From Candidatus Zixiibacteriota bacterium (GTDB lineage: Bacteria; Zixibacteria; MSB-5A5; GN15; PGXB01): a stretch of 64,000 nt of DNA. Made by a program: the position numbers and the translations under genes. A model generated the notes under the pieces. It was not told the origin of the DNA and ran no database searches. It worked only from the letters and a program-made list of their open reading frames with translations. The stretch spans positions 34,455 through 98,454 of the forward strand of contig JAFGAL010000008.1 of the NCBI GenBank assembly GCA_016933695.1. The letters run 5' to 3'. Shown piece after piece: positions 62,697 through 64,000 of this stretch (the stretch's first letter is position 1; the number at the start of each line of letters is the position of its first letter).

Positions 62697-63113
62697 ATGC
62701 CGTTGCGTTATCAGGTCAGCACCGATGGATTTTATGTCCGCGCCACGTGCTATGGGATCCTCACCAGCGAAGACGTCATTGCCTATATCCAAAAACTCAT
62801 GGAAGACGACCGGGTCAAACCCGGGTTTCGGCAACTGTTCGATGTCAGCGGTGTTGAGGATGCTATGATTGCACCTGACCAGTACAAATCCGTAACGGAC
62901 GTTGTCCTGGGCAACCCCAAAAAAGGCAAAAACAACATGCTCGCAATTGTCGCCGGAACCGGGAAAGTATATCTCAAGGCACGTCAGTATGAAGTGGCAA
63001 CCTCTCCGCACATCGAGAATGCGATCGTGTTCAACAGCATCCGCACCGCCGAAATCTGGCTGGGTGTCACCGACCTGGAACTCTCCCCCCTTTCCGAACC
63101 GATTGCAGGGTAG
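62697..63113 (+). CDS. Small SpoIIAA/STAS-like protein, tandem copy 2
   Basis: 138 residues, paralogue of the preceding gene and equal in length. Shared blocks are RVKPGFRQLFDV, NPKK, AIVAGTGK and TAEIWLGVT; the middle differs (MIAPDQYKSVTDVVLG). ATG 62697 has AGAGG upstream. The 204-bp spacer holds no gene, so each may have its own promoter. Confidence 0.7.
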   Translation: MPLRYQVSTDGFYVRATCYGILTSEDVIAYIQKLMEDDRVKPGFRQLFDVSGVEDAMIAPDQYKSVTDVVLGNPKKGKNNMLAIVAGTGKVYLKARQYEVATSPHIENAIVFNSIRTAEIWLGVTDLELSPLSEPIAG

Positions 63114-63239
63114 GCCTGAGTCAGGACCATAAAGGTCTTGACCGACAATATATTTCCCGGGCATCATTTTCCCTACAAATTCAATGGTGATCGTAATTCC
63201 GGCCCTATTGGTAGAAGGCATTGTTGATAGGAGAGTAAT

Positions 63240-63830
63240 ATGACAACTGAAAAACAGATCGAGGCCAACCGGCTAAATGCACTGAAATCCACCGGGCCAC
63301 GGACTCCCGAAGGTAAACACGTTTCATCGCGTAACGCCACCAAACACGGGATGTACTCGCGCGACATTGTTATTGACTCCTCACCGCTCAAGGAAAACCG
63401 CCGGGATTACGAAGATTTGATACAATCTCTTTTGGACGAACTCTGCCCTGTCGGGCAACTTGAGGAATACCTCGTCGTCAAAATCGCCAACTGCCTCTGG
63501 CGCTCCGCACGTATCATCCGTGCCGAAACCGCTAATCTGACCAAAGACCTGGAAAGCGTCTATGACTATCAGTGCCAACGTGGCAAATCTGCAGGCGAAG
63601 AGAACACGAAGGAACCTGATGCCACGCATGCACGACTCATGGAATACGGCCACCTGATTATACCTCGAGGTGAAACCGCCGCTGATATCCTGCGCTACGA
63701 GATGCGCCTTGACCGCCAACTTACCCGGACCTACGACCTCCTTCGCCAACATCAAAACGCACGTCGAAAAACCGACGGGAAAAACGACATCGAACCGGAT
63801 AAAAACATTGGGGAATCGAACCCATTTTAA
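63240..63830 (+). CDS. Conserved hypothetical protein with a GPRTPEGK...KHG N-terminus
   Basis: 196 residues. The N-terminal NALKSTGPRTPEGKHVSSRN and ATKHGMYSRD define a family scattered through environmental bacteria, often in many copies and sometimes near mobile DNA, function unknown. The rest is helical (EEYLVVKIANCLWRSARIIR) with a basic end. Start ATG 63240 follows GGAG. Confidence 0.6.
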   Translation: MTTEKQIEANRLNALKSTGPRTPEGKHVSSRNATKHGMYSRDIVIDSSPLKENRRDYEDLIQSLLDELCPVGQLEEYLVVKIANCLWRSARIIRAETANLTKDLESVYDYQCQRGKSAGEENTKEPDATHARLMEYGHLIIPRGETAADILRYEMRLDRQLTRTYDLLRQHQNARRKTDGKNDIEPDKNIGESNPF

Positions 63831-63983
63831 GCCTTCGCAACATCATGTCCTGCCACACGATACCCTGATCACGACCTGTTGCGATAGTTAACGATCAAAC
63901 CCATTTGGAACAGCTTTTTCAGTTCCGCAGGGTCTGGCGCGAAGTGACAACGAGCGGGGGACACTGTGAGTGGAGACGCATGC

Positions 63984-64000
63984 GAAGACCGTCGGGTCAC
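63984..64000. repeat. Copy of the priA-downstream element at the window edge
   Basis: GAAGACCGTCGGGTCAC is the exact reverse complement of 56916-56932. The element probably continues past the window. Confidence 0.7.

Overview
The window is about 53% G+C, gene-dense bacterial chromosome. It looks like a member of the FCB superphylum close to candidate phylum Zixibacteria. That placement is inference, resting on secreted proteins ending in dockerin-like repeats (20.7-25.6 kb), an ExbB/ExbD/ExbD/TonB/TonB module headed by a large TPR protein, a Fibrobacter-like LexA box, and degenerate two-component proteins. No phage, integrase, insertion sequence or CRISPR array was seen; most of the window is ordinary core genome.

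Layout. 0-6.3 kb (minus strand): a PAS histidine kinase cut by the window edge, thioredoxin reductase, corrinoid adenosyltransferase and a fused FAD/Fe-S D-lactate or glycolate dehydrogenase. 6.5-13.4 kb (plus): a three-cysteine Rrf2 regulator, dCTP deaminase, pyruvate:ferredoxin oxidoreductase, an outer-membrane protein and a TolB-like propeller. This suggests anaerobic, ferredoxin-based carbon metabolism under Fe-S/redox control. 13.4-20.6 kb (minus): leucyl aminopeptidase, an HDOD protein, a pseudo-histidine kinase with a receiver, and MiaB. 20.7-25.6 kb: two exported dockerin-bearing proteins. 26-31.5 kb: a Lon-family protease with an altered ATPase site, then a zinc-ribbon/Ski2-like helicase operon whose promoter holds a perfect LexA-type palindrome. 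31.8-38.6 kb: the Ton-like energy-transduction operon. 38.9-43.8 kb: a three-repeat TonB-C-like protein, a flippase and an S9 peptidase. 44.2-45.7 kb: a 1.5-kb non-coding island of dispersed repeats. 45.7-51.3 kb: a complete ccmABCDEF operon with a cysteine-type CcmE, plus pgsA. 51.5-57.7 kb: a DUF4139 protein, a TPR protein, PriA and a methyltransferase. 57.9-63.8 kb: a double-receiver protein, the conserved ispE-spoVG-tRNA-Gln-prs-rplY cluster, tandem duplicated small proteins and a hypothetical protein.

Best candidates for new biology: (1) the small zinc ribbon plus Ski2-like helicase, the latter carrying a C-terminal OmpR-type winged helix, predicted to be an SOS-controlled unit; (2) the Lon paralogue that keeps its Ser-Lys protease dyad but has changed residues at Walker A, Walker B, sensor 1 and sensor 2; (3) neighbouring signalling proteins that have lost complementary parts of a histidine kinase. 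All functional calls are from reading the sequence; no database search was run.
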